The notes below the pieces were generated by a model, which worked only from the letters and a program-made list of their open reading frames with translations, was not told where the DNA came from and searched no databases. Positions 28,024-36,757 of a stretch of DNA of 64,000 nt are shown in pieces (the first letter of the stretch is position 1; each line of letters begins with the position of its first letter). A program made the translations under genes and the position numbers. The DNA is taken from contig NZ_PGGO01000017.1 in NCBI RefSeq assembly GCF_003010955.1, forward strand, positions 1 through 64,000, written 5' to 3'. The DNA comes from Phyllobacterium brassicacearum. Lineage in GTDB: Bacteria; Pseudomonadota; Alphaproteobacteria; Rhizobiales; Rhizobiaceae.

Positions 28024-28674
28024 TCAATGCTGACGAGCGGTTCGGAGCTCCAATATCTTTGTATAACGCGTCAGCGGGTAGCACAGAACAAAATAGATCA
28101 GCGCTACCAGTCCATAGACCGTAAAAGGTTCGAAAGTTGCGTTGTTGATCGCATTGGAAGTTCGCACCAGCTCCTCGAAACCAATGATCGACGTCAGCGC
28201 AGTGCTCTTGATCAGCTGCACCAGAAAGCCGACGGTAGGCGCCCGCGTAATCGCGAACGCTTGCGGCAGGATGATGAGACGCAGCTGCGTTATGTAGTGC
28301 AGGCCGAGGCTGCTTCCCGCATCCCACTGGCCGTTCGGCAACGATTGCACGCCGCCGCGCCAGATTTCAGCCAGATAGGCGCTTGCACAGAGCGTCAGCC
28401 CGAGAACAGCAGCCGTCCACGCTTCAATACGAAAGCCCAGCAACGGCAATCCGAAGAAGAGTAGGAAAAGCTGCATCAGCAGCGGCGTTCCCTGGAAGAG
28501 GCCAATGTAATATTCAGCGGCCTGCCTGAGCCAGCGCCGCTTGGATATCCGCAGCAGGAGGATCGCCACGCCTGCAATTGCCCCGCCCGCAAAAGCGACG
28601 ATGGACAGCAGGATGGTCCAGCGGGCAGCAAGCAGCAGGTTGCGCAATATGTCCCAGAACGTGAACTCGATCAT
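28024..28674 (-). CDS. Polar amino acid ABC permease (HisM/ArtM-like)
   Basis: A 216-aa membrane subunit of an importer for basic or polar amino acids. The start at 28674 (MIEFTFWDILRNLLLAARWT) overlaps the previous permease stop as ATGA. The family traits are AGVAILLLRISKRRWLR, the PLLMQLFLLFFGLP segment, and the coupling loop GQWDAGSSLGLHYITQLRLI. It pairs with the next gene, but no HisP-like ATPase gene is found in this run. Confidence 0.9.
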   Translation of the reverse strand: MIEFTFWDILRNLLLAARWTILLSIVAFAGGAIAGVAILLLRISKRRWLRQAAEYYIGLFQGTPLLMQLFLLFFGLPLLGFRIEAWTAAVLGLTLCASAYLAEIWRGGVQSLPNGQWDAGSSLGLHYITQLRLIILPQAFAITRAPTVGFLVQLIKSTALTSIIGFEELVRTSNAINNATFEPFTVYGLVALIYFVLCYPLTRYTKILELRTARQH

Positions 28675-29339
28675 GCCATTCCTCCGGCAATCGCCCGCCG
28701 TCCTGTTGCGAACAGGAGTCTGCGCAAGCCGATGCTCATCCCAAGGTAGACAATAGTCACGACAAAATAGGTCTCGAAGGCGCGGAAAGTTCGCGCCTGT
28801 AGCATATCCGCCTCGTAGGTGAGCTCGCGCACGGCAATTTGCGAGACAACCGAAGACTCCAGCATCATGATGATAATTTGACTGGTCAGCGCCGGGAAAA
28901 TGACTTTCAACGCCTGCGGCAGCACGATCTTGATGAAGACGAGCCACGCCGGCAGACCCAATGCCGCAGCGGCCTCCCTCTGACCTTTAGGCACGGCATC
29001 GAGCCCGGCACCAACGATCTCGGTGGTATAGGCGGTCATATTCAGCGTCATGGCCAGCATGGCGGCGATGACCGGATCAAGACGAATGCCAAACCGCGGG
29101 AGCCCAAAGAAGATGAAGAAGAGCTGCACCAGAAATGGCGTATTGCGGATGACTTCGACATAGGCCGCGATGGCCTTGCGCAAGATGGGATAGCGGCTGC
29201 GCTTGGCTGCAGCCCCGAATATGCTCAGGATGACGCCAGCGACCGTGGTGACAGCGATCAAAAAAATCGTCATCGCCGCGCCGCTGGCGATCATGCCGAT
29301 CGCGCCATTCAACCAGCCAAAGTCGAGCGCATATTCCAC
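28671..29339 (-). CDS. Polar amino acid ABC permease (HisQ/ArtQ-like)
   Basis: Partner permease, 222 aa. The motif RNTPFLVQLFFIFFGLPRFG and the loop GQREAAAALGLPAWLVFIKI are diagnostic of the HisMQ/GlnP family. It follows the SBP gene by 3 bp. Like its partner it needs a GlnQ/HisP-type ATPase, which is absent here. Confidence 0.9.
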   Translation of the reverse strand: MEYALDFGWLNGAIGMIASGAAMTIFLIAVTTVAGVILSIFGAAAKRSRYPILRKAIAAYVEVIRNTPFLVQLFFIFFGLPRFGIRLDPVIAAMLAMTLNMTAYTTEIVGAGLDAVPKGQREAAAALGLPAWLVFIKIVLPQALKVIFPALTSQIIIMMLESSVVSQIAVRELTYEADMLQARTFRAFETYFVVTIVYLGMSIGLRRLLFATGRRAIAGGMA

Positions 29340-29342
29340 AGA

Positions 29343-30152
29343 TCAATCCTTGAGGTTTTCAGGATTGAGCGGTGTCTTCAGCCAGGCTTCGGAGCTCTTG
29401 TTCAGGCTGCCATCGCTCAGCATCTTGGCCACGGTGTCATTGATGGCCTGCTTGAGGCGATCCTCCTTCTTGTTGAGGGCAATGTGCGACGGCGACGTCA
29501 GCAGCTGGAATTTCTGCTCCGGGGCCAGGGCCTCCTGGCGGGCAAGAACCTGTGCACCGACATCATTGCCAACGACCATCAGTTGAGTCTGGCCAGAAAT
29601 GAAAGCCTGGATCACTGAGTTATAGTTGTCGAAACGCTTGACGTCGGAGGAAGCCGGAACCACCTCGGTGAGCGACGTGTCTTCCAAGGTACCACGATTG
29701 ACGGCGATGCTCTTGCCAGCAAGGTCATCCTTGTTCTTCACTTCGAGGGCCTTCGGTCCGATGACCGCGATATAGTAGGGCGCATAAGCGGCTGCGAAGT
29801 CGATGACCTGTTCGCGCTCCTTGCTGTAACCGACACTCATCAGAAGGTCGACGCGATGTTCCGTAAGATAAGGAATGCGGTTCTGACCGGTTACCGGAAC
29901 CGGATTGAGCTTTACCTTCAAGGCATCGGCGAGTGCTTGGGCCACATCCATATCATAGCCTTTGAGCGTCATGTCGGCGCTGGCCGAGGAGAAGGGCGGG
30001 AAGTCGGCGAAGACGCCGACATTGAGCACGCCTGCCTTGGTGATGTCATCGATCGCATCGGCATTGGCCGCGTCCGTGGCCACACCAATGCTCGCGCTGC
30101 TGAGCAGCAGCAGGGCGGCAAAGGATGATCGCAGTGTCTTGTAGATTGTCAT
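29343..30152 (-). CDS. Polar amino acid-binding periplasmic protein (HisJ/ArgT-like)
   Basis: The 269-aa protein has a signal peptide (FAALLLLSSASIGVATDAAN) and then the type II binding fold (LNVGVFADFPPFSSASADMT, GYDMDVAQALADAL). The AVNRGTLEDTSLTEVVPASS loop and the DLLMSVGYSKEREQVIDFAA segment are typical for amino-acid SBPs. It lies 95 bp after the ureohydrolase gene, and its ligand may be arginine, agmatine or a guanidino acid. Confidence 0.88.
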   Translation of the reverse strand: MTIYKTLRSSFAALLLLSSASIGVATDAANADAIDDITKAGVLNVGVFADFPPFSSASADMTLKGYDMDVAQALADALKVKLNPVPVTGQNRIPYLTEHRVDLLMSVGYSKEREQVIDFAAAYAPYYIAVIGPKALEVKNKDDLAGKSIAVNRGTLEDTSLTEVVPASSDVKRFDNYNSVIQAFISGQTQLMVVGNDVGAQVLARQEALAPEQKFQLLTSPSHIALNKKEDRLKQAINDTVAKMLSDGSLNKSSEAWLKTPLNPENLKD

Positions 30153-30247
30153 TATATTCCCCTTCGTTGTTATTGTGATGATGAGGACAATCCGGCTTCA
30201 CGCCATCTAACGCCTCATCATTCGTTGGCTGCGTAGTTCCGGATGCA

Positions 30248-31309
30248 TCAGCGCTTGCCCTGAACGAACGGGCTGAACACCATCAGGCTGAGGATTTCGA
30301 ATAGTACCTGGGCACCAGCATGGGCGGTGTTCGTCGTCGCATCATACTGTGGCGCGACCTCCACAACATCGCCGCCGACGAGATTGATGCCCTTGAGGCC
30401 GCGAATGAGCTCGAGCACTTCGCGCGTCGTCAGACCGCCGACTTCGGGAGTCCCGGTGCCCGGTGCGAAACTCGGATCGAGGCTGTCGACGTCAAAGGAA
30501 AGATAGGTCGGTCCATCGCCGACAATCGCCCGGGCCTTCGCGATGATGGCGGGAATACCAAGACCGGTTACTTCTTCCGCATGGATGACGGTCATGCCGG
30601 ATTCGTACGAGAACTCCCACAGATACTCCGCCGAGCCGCGAATGCCGATCTGGATCGTCCGGCTCGGGTCGAGCACACCGTCGAGCACCGCATTACGGAA
30701 GGGACCACCATGATGGAACTTCGTCTGGTCGAAGGCGCCGCCCGTGTCACAATGGGCGTCGATGTGGATCATGCCCACCGGACGCTTCTTGCCGACAGCC
30801 TTCATAATCGGATGGGTGATCGAATGGTCGCCACCGACAGAAAGCGGAACCACCCCGGCGTCGACGATCTGGTTGATCCGGCGCTCGATATCGTCATGGC
30901 TTTGCTCAAGCCGGTAGCGACTGGCGAAGGGCACGTCGCCAATGTCGGCTACGCGCAGGTCGAACACTGGCGAGCAATCGAGAACGTGGTTGTAAGGGCC
31001 AATGCGCTCGATCGTACGCAATGCGCGCGGGCCGAAACGCGACCCATTGCGGTTGGTCACTCCAAGGTCCATCGGTACGCCCACCATCGCAACCTGCAGA
31101 TTGCCGAAATCCGGATTGGTGGCATCGACGGGCATATGAGGAGCTGTCAGGAAGGTCGGAATGCCGGCATAGGGCGCGAGGCGCGTGCCGCTTTTCGAAA
31201 AGATCTTGTCTGCGACCTTGCGGAATTTCGGGTCGAACAGTTCGCCGCCGTGGCTTTCGCCATATTTGGCACGCAGCTCGTTCAGTTTGCTCTCATCCCA
31301 TGATGCCAT
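30248..31309 (-). CDS. Ureohydrolase (agmatinase/guanidinobutyrase type)
   Basis: Splits a guanidino compound into urea and an amine. The 353-aa protein has all the dimanganese motifs of the arginase family: SVGGDHSITHP (H162), HIDAHCDTG (D184, H186, D188) and LSFDVDSLDP. The length of about 350 is longer than E. coli SpeB and closer to guanidinobutyrase/GbuA-type enzymes, and NRNGSRFGPRALR is shared by those. It is the first gene of the run and faces a LysR gene; P. aeruginosa gbuA is similarly controlled by the LysR-type GbuR. I cannot tell agmatine from 4-guanidinobutyrate by sequence. Confidence 0.9.
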   Translation of the reverse strand: MASWDESKLNELRAKYGESHGGELFDPKFRKVADKIFSKSGTRLAPYAGIPTFLTAPHMPVDATNPDFGNLQVAMVGVPMDLGVTNRNGSRFGPRALRTIERIGPYNHVLDCSPVFDLRVADIGDVPFASRYRLEQSHDDIERRINQIVDAGVVPLSVGGDHSITHPIMKAVGKKRPVGMIHIDAHCDTGGAFDQTKFHHGGPFRNAVLDGVLDPSRTIQIGIRGSAEYLWEFSYESGMTVIHAEEVTGLGIPAIIAKARAIVGDGPTYLSFDVDSLDPSFAPGTGTPEVGGLTTREVLELIRGLKGINLVGGDVVEVAPQYDATTNTAHAGAQVLFEILSLMVFSPFVQGKR

Positions 31310-31472
31310 GACAGTATCCCAATGTCTGCGAGCGCGGGGCCATAGGAGCGGATTCGATTGTGTCAGGTTGCGAGAAATCCGTCGCTGTCAGTTCCCCGGG
31401 CTTTTTGCCTCGTTGCCTGCATTATCCATACAAAACGAATGGAAAAGCAATTGACATTGTTATAGCGTTCCT

Positions 31473-31489
31473 TGTGAGAAAATCTCACA
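31473..31489. promoter_or_regulatory. Perfect 17-bp palindrome, LysR T-N11-A box
   Basis: TGTGAGA-AAA-TCTCACA is a perfect 7-3-7 dyad containing the LysR-type T-N11-A core (31475 to 31487). It lies between the divergent ureohydrolase (start 31309) and LysR (start 31524) genes, where a LysR protein would control both. A TTGACA at 31451-31456 sits beside it, without a clear -10 partner. Confidence 0.7.
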
Positions 31490-31523
31490 TGACTTTATCC
31501 TGTTTGACCGCTAATGGACTCTT

Positions 31524-32570
31524 ATGATGTCAGGCCGTTTGCCCCCGCTCAACCCATTGCGCGCCTTCGAGGCGACGGCGCGGCACGGCTCAGTTACTGC
31601 GGCCGCGCGCGAGCTCAATGTAACCCACGGCGCGATCAGCCATCAGATAAAAGCGCTCGAGGCTATCCTTGATGTCCAACTTTTCGAGCGTGGCGCACAG
31701 CGCTTGAAACTCACGCCCCAAGGCGCGTTGCTCTTGCCAACCGTATCAAAGGCCTTCGAGGACATTGCAGGGACGACGGCACTCATCAAGCGGCCAACGA
31801 CGAGCGGTGAATTGACGGTCACCTGCGTTCCGGCGCTGCTTTCGCTCTGGCTCATCCCGCGCATGAACCAGTTCACCGAGCAGTATCCGGATATCAGGCT
31901 GACGCTGATTGCGTCGAATGAGTCGGATCATTTGCACTCTTCGGATGTTGACGTCTGCGTGCTTTATGGCCATGGCAACTGGACCGACTGTTGGATAAGG
32001 CTCTGGACGACGCTGAAGCTTTTTCCCGTCGCAAGTCCGACGTTGCTCAATATGCGGCCGCTTCGTTCCGTGCGCGATTTGCGCAATCACGTGCTCCTGC
32101 ATGGCGACGATGGACGTGAATGGAACACCTGGCTGGCGGCCGCAGATGCAACCGAGCACGCGCGCGGCGCGCAGCATTTCATGAGTGACGCGCGGCTTTC
32201 GACGGAAGCCGCAGTCTACGGCCAGGGTGTTGCACTGGGCGATACGATCACCGCAAGCCATCTCATTGCCAAGGGCGAACTGATAGTTCCGTTCGACCTT
32301 ACCGTGCCGGCAAACAATGCCTTCTATGTCGCCTGCCGCAATGAGGTTCGCAATGCACCCATCGTGAAAGTCTTCATCGACTGGTTGTTTGCCTCGCTCG
32401 AGACCGACACGATCACTGAACCACAAACATCGGCCCGGCGCATCATTCGCCGCCGCAACGGCAAGGTCAGCGCACCGGAACGTCTATCCGCACCGCCGTC
32501 CACGCCTACCACCCGCCCAAGACGCCCCGATCGCTCGCAGAAGCGCCGGGCCAAGATCGATATCCGCTAG
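31524..32570 (+). CDS. LysR-family regulator (GcvA-like)
   Basis: A 348-aa regulator, longer than usual because of an Arg/Pro-rich C-terminal tail (after about residue 300). The N-terminal helix-turn-helix has the GcvA/AmpR-like form LNPLRAFEATARHGSVTAAA...THGAISHQIKALE. Two start codons, 31524 and 31527, are adjacent. It is divergent from the ureohydrolase/importer run and 10 bp upstream of an aminotransferase gene on the same strand, so it may regulate both sides. Confidence 0.9.
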   Translation: MMSGRLPPLNPLRAFEATARHGSVTAAARELNVTHGAISHQIKALEAILDVQLFERGAQRLKLTPQGALLLPTVSKAFEDIAGTTALIKRPTTSGELTVTCVPALLSLWLIPRMNQFTEQYPDIRLTLIASNESDHLHSSDVDVCVLYGHGNWTDCWIRLWTTLKLFPVASPTLLNMRPLRSVRDLRNHVLLHGDDGREWNTWLAAADATEHARGAQHFMSDARLSTEAAVYGQGVALGDTITASHLIAKGELIVPFDLTVPANNAFYVACRNEVRNAPIVKVFIDWLFASLETDTITEPQTSARRIIRRRNGKVSAPERLSAPPSTPTTRPRRPDRSQKRRAKIDIR

Positions 32571-32580
32571 GACTATTGCC

Positions 32581-33756
32581 ATGACCGCTGCATCGCTCAA
32601 TTCGCTCGTCACCCGCCTTTCGCCGCCACCGATACCTGCGGTGCAGGCTTGGGGCAAATCCTATGGCGGCGACCACGGACCACTGATCGACCTGTCACAG
32701 GCAGTTCCCGGCTATCCGCCGCATCCGGATATGCTGCGTTGGCTTGGTGAGGCGGCTGCGTCGCTGGATTACATGAATTACGGGCCGATCGAAGGAGAAA
32801 CGTCGCTTCGCGGGGCCTACGCCGCACACGTGTCCGAGCTCTATGGTGCAGAGATTGCTGGTGGCAACATCCACATCACATCTGGCTGCAATCAGGCATT
32901 CATCAGCGCGGCCATGGCTGTCGCAGCAGCTGGCGATACGGTCCTGATGAGCGATCCATATTATTTCAACCATGAAACGACACTGTCGATGCTCGGTATC
33001 AAGACGGGTTTTGTCGCCTGCGAATCCGGCAATGGGTTCGTGCCCGCGGTGGAAGCAGTGGAGCGCGCTCTGACCTCGGACGTACGTGCTCTTGCCCTCG
33101 TGACACCGAACAATCCCACTGGGGCGATATACCCTCCCGCAAGGCTGAAGGCGATCTTTGACCTCTGCCGGAAAAACAGCATCTGGCTGATCCTTGATGA
33201 GACCTATCGCGATTTCTTGCCCGAGGGCTCCGGTGCACCGCACAGCCTCCTTGGTGAAAAGGGCTGGCAGGACAATCTTATCCAGCTCTACAGCTTCTCC
33301 AAATCATTCTGCATTCCAGGCCACCGGCTTGGCGCTCTGACGGCAGGTGAGAACGTCGTCGACGAGGTCGCCAAGATCATGGACAACTTGCAGATCTGTG
33401 CGCCGCGCGCGGCACAGGGTGCAGTTGCGCGGGCCTTGCCCGCACTCATTGAATGGCGGGCTGGAAACCGCCACGAAATCGACCTGCGTGCCAAGGCATT
33501 GCGGGAGGTCATGACGGATCTCGGCGGCTGGAAACTGGAGGCGATTGGGGCCTATTTCGCCTTTGTCCGCCACCCATTCGAAGGTCGGTCATCGACCGAG
33601 GTGGCCGAGTATCTCGCCAAGCATGCCGGCGTTCTCAGCATTCCCGGCGAATATTTTGGCGCAAAGCACACCCGGTTCCTGCGCTTTGCATTTGCCAATG
33701 CCGATGCCGAAACCATCCAGCAGGTGCGCGGACGGATGGTCGATTTCAGTCTGTGA
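32581..33756 (+). CDS. PLP-dependent aminotransferase (class I/II)
   Basis: Transfers amino groups between an amino acid and a keto acid. The 391-aa protein has the fold-type I signatures HITSGCNQAFISAAM and LVTPNNPTGAIYPPARL. The PLP lysine is K241 in LYSFSKSFCIPGHRLG. The start at 32581 is 10 bp after the LysR stop; a longer frame from 32389 overlaps LysR and is rejected. Next to guanidino/polyamine genes it may transaminate an aminobutyrate or a similar amine, but this is inference. Confidence 0.9.
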   Translation: MTAASLNSLVTRLSPPPIPAVQAWGKSYGGDHGPLIDLSQAVPGYPPHPDMLRWLGEAAASLDYMNYGPIEGETSLRGAYAAHVSELYGAEIAGGNIHITSGCNQAFISAAMAVAAAGDTVLMSDPYYFNHETTLSMLGIKTGFVACESGNGFVPAVEAVERALTSDVRALALVTPNNPTGAIYPPARLKAIFDLCRKNSIWLILDETYRDFLPEGSGAPHSLLGEKGWQDNLIQLYSFSKSFCIPGHRLGALTAGENVVDEVAKIMDNLQICAPRAAQGAVARALPALIEWRAGNRHEIDLRAKALREVMTDLGGWKLEAIGAYFAFVRHPFEGRSSTEVAEYLAKHAGVLSIPGEYFGAKHTRFLRFAFANADAETIQQVRGRMVDFSL

Positions 33757-33800
33757 GGCAGGGGTTTGTGCTGCACGGCGAGGGAGGCGGGCGTTTTTGC

Positions 33801-33829
33801 AGTGAGTCACCCAGCCCGGGTGACTCACT
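33801..33829. terminator. Strong hairpin between convergent aminotransferase and ggt genes
   Basis: AGTGAGTCACCC / GGGTGACTCACT form a perfect 12-bp stem with a 5-nt loop (AGCCC) 45 bp past the aminotransferase stop. It has no T-run on either side, so it may act through factor-independent pausing or as a repeat element; a barrier between converging genes is the likely role. Confidence 0.6.
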
Positions 33830-33851
33830 CTTGCAATCAAATTACGTCCCG

Positions 33852-33874
33852 CATGGTGAGCTTGTCGAACCATG
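33852..33874. repeat. REP-like palindromic element
   Basis: CATGGTgagcttgtcgaACCATG is a 23-bp imperfect palindrome resembling the dispersed intergenic repeat of the TTCGACAAGCTCA type seen in many alphaproteobacteria. It lies between converging genes, a usual REP site. Only this copy was noticed in the window, so the call rests on resemblance. Confidence 0.35.
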
Positions 33875-33893
33875 CACAATGCCGTTGCCCCGA

Positions 33894-35639
33894 TCAGTAA
33901 CCCAGCGCCTCGCCCGAACCTGACCGGCTGTCCATCGCGCCGTTGTAGCGGGCACCGCCACCCTTCTCGATATCGGCAAGGCTCTCCCCGCCGACGAGAA
34001 TACCCGCAGCCTGACCCCAGATGGTCCAGCTCTTGTCAATCTCGACATCATGCCCCATCTCGGTGAGGATTTTGCGCGTGTCAGCGGAGAGGGCATAGGG
34101 CTCCATGTAGACCTTGTCGGGCAGCCATTGGTGATGGATGCGCGGCGCATCGATGGCTTCCTGGATATTCATGCCATGATCGATGACATTGATGATCGCT
34201 TCCAGCGTGATCGTTATGATGCGTGCCCCGCCCGGGCTGCCGATGACCATGAATGGCTTGCCATCCTTGGAAATGATGGTTGGGCTCATGGAAGAAAGCG
34301 GTGTCTTCTTCGGCTGGATGGCATTGGCCTCGCCCTGAATCAGCCCGTATAGATTGGCAACGCCGGGTTTGGCAGTAAAATCATCCATCTCGTTGTTGAG
34401 CAGAACGCCGGTTCCCGGTGCAACGACACCGGCACCAAAGGACCCGTTCAGCGTATACGTGACGGCGACCGCATTGCCCTCGTCGTCGACGATGGAATAA
34501 TGCGTGGTTTCCGTGCTCTCGCCAAACCCCTTTGGCATCAGCTCTTGCGATACACCGGCCTTGAACGGACTGATCTTCTCGCGGATTTCCTTGGCGTACT
34601 GCTTGTCGAGCAGCTTCTTGACAGGATTGTCGACGAAATCCGGATCTCCAAGTGAGGCGTTGCGGTCGACATAGGCATGGCGCATGGCCTCTACCATTGC
34701 GTGAACGGTCTCGGCGGAACCGTAACCCAGATAGCCGAGCGGATAGCCCTCGAGAACATTCAGTATCTCGCAGATAATGACGCCGCCGGAACTCGGCGGA
34801 GGCGATGAGACGATGTCATAACCGCGGTAATTGCATTTGACCGGCTCAAATTCGCGCACCGAATATTGCTCGAAATCGGCCTTGGCGAGAACGCCGCGTC
34901 CCGCCTGGCTCGCCTTGACGATGGCATCGGCAGTTGCACCCTTGTAAAAGGCATCCGGTCCTTTCTCCGAAATGCTGGCGAGTGTCGCTGCGAGATCTGG
35001 CTGAACGAGCGTCTCGCCGATCGCGTAGGTCTTGCCATCTGGCTTCAAGAAAATTTCGGCGGCAGTCTTGTCCTTGACAAGTTTCTTGGCCCCATTTTGC
35101 AGCGACGCAACGTCACCTTGGTCGAGGACAAAACCATCGCGGGCGAACCGGATCGCCGGGCCCATCAATTCTTCGCGCGATTTGGTTCCATATTTGGTTC
35201 TGGCGGTCTCAAAGCCAAGCACGGAGCCGGGCACACCGACCGCGAGATAACCATCCGTGCTCAGGCCTTTGACCATGTTGCCCTTGTCGTCGAGATACAT
35301 GGTCTTTGTCGAACCGAGCGGTGCGCGTTCGCGGAAATCGAGGAAGGTCGTCTTGCCGTCCTTCAGCCGGATCGTCATGAAGCCGCCGCCGCCAATATTA
35401 CCCGCCGTCGGATAGACAACGGCTAGCGCATAGCCGACGGCGACAGCGGCATCCACCGCATTGCCGCCGTTCTTCAACACCTCGACACCGACTTCCGATG
35501 CCAAATGTTGCGTGGTAACGACCATTCCATGCTCGGCCTTTACCGGATCTGGCGAGGCCGCAAACACGGCGGCGACCGGCACAACGCTAAAGCTCAGTGC
35601 CACTGCAAAGACGCCAGCTTTCGTAGAGCGATAGTCCAT
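33894..35639 (-). CDS. ggt: Gamma-glutamyltransferase
   Basis: A periplasmic enzyme that cleaves gamma-glutamyl bonds, for example in glutathione. The 581-aa precursor has a signal peptide (VFAVALSFSVVPVAAVFA), the N-terminal NAVDAAVAVGYALAVVYPTA, and the autoprocessing site where the nucleophile Thr begins the small subunit (ESTETTHYSIVDDEGNAVAV). The substrate loop FMVIGSPGGARIITITLEAI is present. It is a single gene followed by a hairpin. Together with the adjacent glutathione transferase it suggests glutathione turnover; a role on gamma-glutamylated amines is also possible. Confidence 0.94.
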   Translation of the reverse strand: MDYRSTKAGVFAVALSFSVVPVAAVFAASPDPVKAEHGMVVTTQHLASEVGVEVLKNGGNAVDAAVAVGYALAVVYPTAGNIGGGGFMTIRLKDGKTTFLDFRERAPLGSTKTMYLDDKGNMVKGLSTDGYLAVGVPGSVLGFETARTKYGTKSREELMGPAIRFARDGFVLDQGDVASLQNGAKKLVKDKTAAEIFLKPDGKTYAIGETLVQPDLAATLASISEKGPDAFYKGATADAIVKASQAGRGVLAKADFEQYSVREFEPVKCNYRGYDIVSSPPPSSGGVIICEILNVLEGYPLGYLGYGSAETVHAMVEAMRHAYVDRNASLGDPDFVDNPVKKLLDKQYAKEIREKISPFKAGVSQELMPKGFGESTETTHYSIVDDEGNAVAVTYTLNGSFGAGVVAPGTGVLLNNEMDDFTAKPGVANLYGLIQGEANAIQPKKTPLSSMSPTIISKDGKPFMVIGSPGGARIITITLEAIINVIDHGMNIQEAIDAPRIHHQWLPDKVYMEPYALSADTRKILTEMGHDVEIDKSWTIWGQAAGILVGGESLADIEKGGGARYNGAMDSRSGSGEALGY

Positions 35640-35741
35640 GGTCTTTCCTCCGGAAAATTGACTGGGGGGATAATGGAACCTGTTCGGCGAGGCATGTCCA
35701 GAGAAAGTGAGAGGGCTGCGGAAAAAGTGATTGCCGCTGCG

Positions 35742-36464
35742 TCACGAGTCCTGGTCGAGCTCGGGATAGTGGCGGAAGACACCGGACTCATTGAAGTCGA
35801 GCCGGCGGTCGGAGGCAAGATATTTCCTGATGTTAGGGCGCTGTCCAACGGCATCATGCAAGGCAGTCAGGGCCGGATATTGTTCGCTGAAGCGTTTTGT
35901 AGCGCGCGGAAAGGCGTAACGGAGCCCTTCGAAGATCTGGAATAGCGACAGGTCCACATAGCTTAGCTGGCTTCCAACGGCATGTTTCCTCCCATCCGGA
36001 TTTTGCTCAAGCACGCGCTCGAAATAGCCCATGAATTTTGGAATCCGGTGCTCGATGAAATCAGCTGAACGCTGCTTGGCGGCTTCCTTCTGGTCTTCGT
36101 AGTAGAGATTAGTCGATAGCGGGTGGTGGGTGTCATGCACCTCGGCAACAAAATCGGTGATCGTTAGTTGCAGGCCGTTGGCGATAAACCGCAACGATTC
36201 CTGCTCTGGCGCAAGGCCCAGTTTGGGCCCGAGATAAAGCAGGATGTTGGCGACATGCGAGACGATCAGGTCACCGTCTTTCAGGAATGGCGGCGCAAAG
36301 GGTATCTGCGATTCCGTTCTGCTTTTGAGGAACCTCATCATCGCTGCCATGCCATTCGCTTCGCGTGTGACATCCACATAGTCCGCCCCGGCTTCTTCGA
36401 GCGCGAGCCGAACGAATTCCCCGCGGCCTTGCAGCCCGTCCCAATAGTAGAGTTCGTAGGGCAT
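35742..36464 (-). CDS. Glutathione S-transferase
   Basis: Conjugates glutathione to electrophiles. The 240-aa protein starts at 36464 after a clear AAGGAG; the frame to 36545 is longer but has no ribosome site. The N-terminal thioredoxin-like domain is YELYYWDGLQGRGEFVRLAL, with the glutathione-binding PFLKDGDLIVSHVANILLYL. The C-terminal helical domain contains QLSYVDLSLFQIFEGL. It is transcribed in the same direction as ggt, 102 bp upstream of it. Confidence 0.9.
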   Translation of the reverse strand: MPYELYYWDGLQGRGEFVRLALEEAGADYVDVTREANGMAAMMRFLKSRTESQIPFAPPFLKDGDLIVSHVANILLYLGPKLGLAPEQESLRFIANGLQLTITDFVAEVHDTHHPLSTNLYYEDQKEAAKQRSADFIEHRIPKFMGYFERVLEQNPDGRKHAVGSQLSYVDLSLFQIFEGLRYAFPRATKRFSEQYPALTALHDAVGQRPNIRKYLASDRRLDFNESGVFRHYPELDQDS

Positions 36465-36757
36465 GAGGGTCTCCTTGTGTCTGATCGCGAATTCCTGCAG
36501 CGAAGCAGGAGAATGTGGCAGCAAATTCCTTATGAAGTAGAGCATGTTGCCATTTCAAGTGCCCGCTTACGAGCAAAAGCTGTGCTGATAGCCGGCTTAT
36601 TCAGCTGTTTTACGCAGCTGTGCATTGTCACAATACTTTCGTATCATATCGATCAAAGGTTCACATACCCGCCCTAGACATAGTCCCGGTCGCGGCGGAC
36701 AGGCTCTCCTGGAACGGCCCGAAAAATCATTGTCACTCATTGGATCGGGGACTTCAG

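Noticed and set aside
30320-31303. 327-aa plus-strand frame opposite the ureohydrolase
   Set aside because: Antisense to a gene with all its metal-binding motifs; no independent support.
36602-36620. Two CAGCTG hexamers 13 bp apart
   Set aside because: Short palindromic hexamers occur by chance at this GC content; no matching site elsewhere in the locus.
36600-36660. Possible Pho box upstream of the Ugp-like SBP gene
   Set aside because: CTGTGCATTGTCAC looks partly similar, but the two 7-bp repeats are not at the 11-bp spacing of a Pho box, so phosphate control is not supported.
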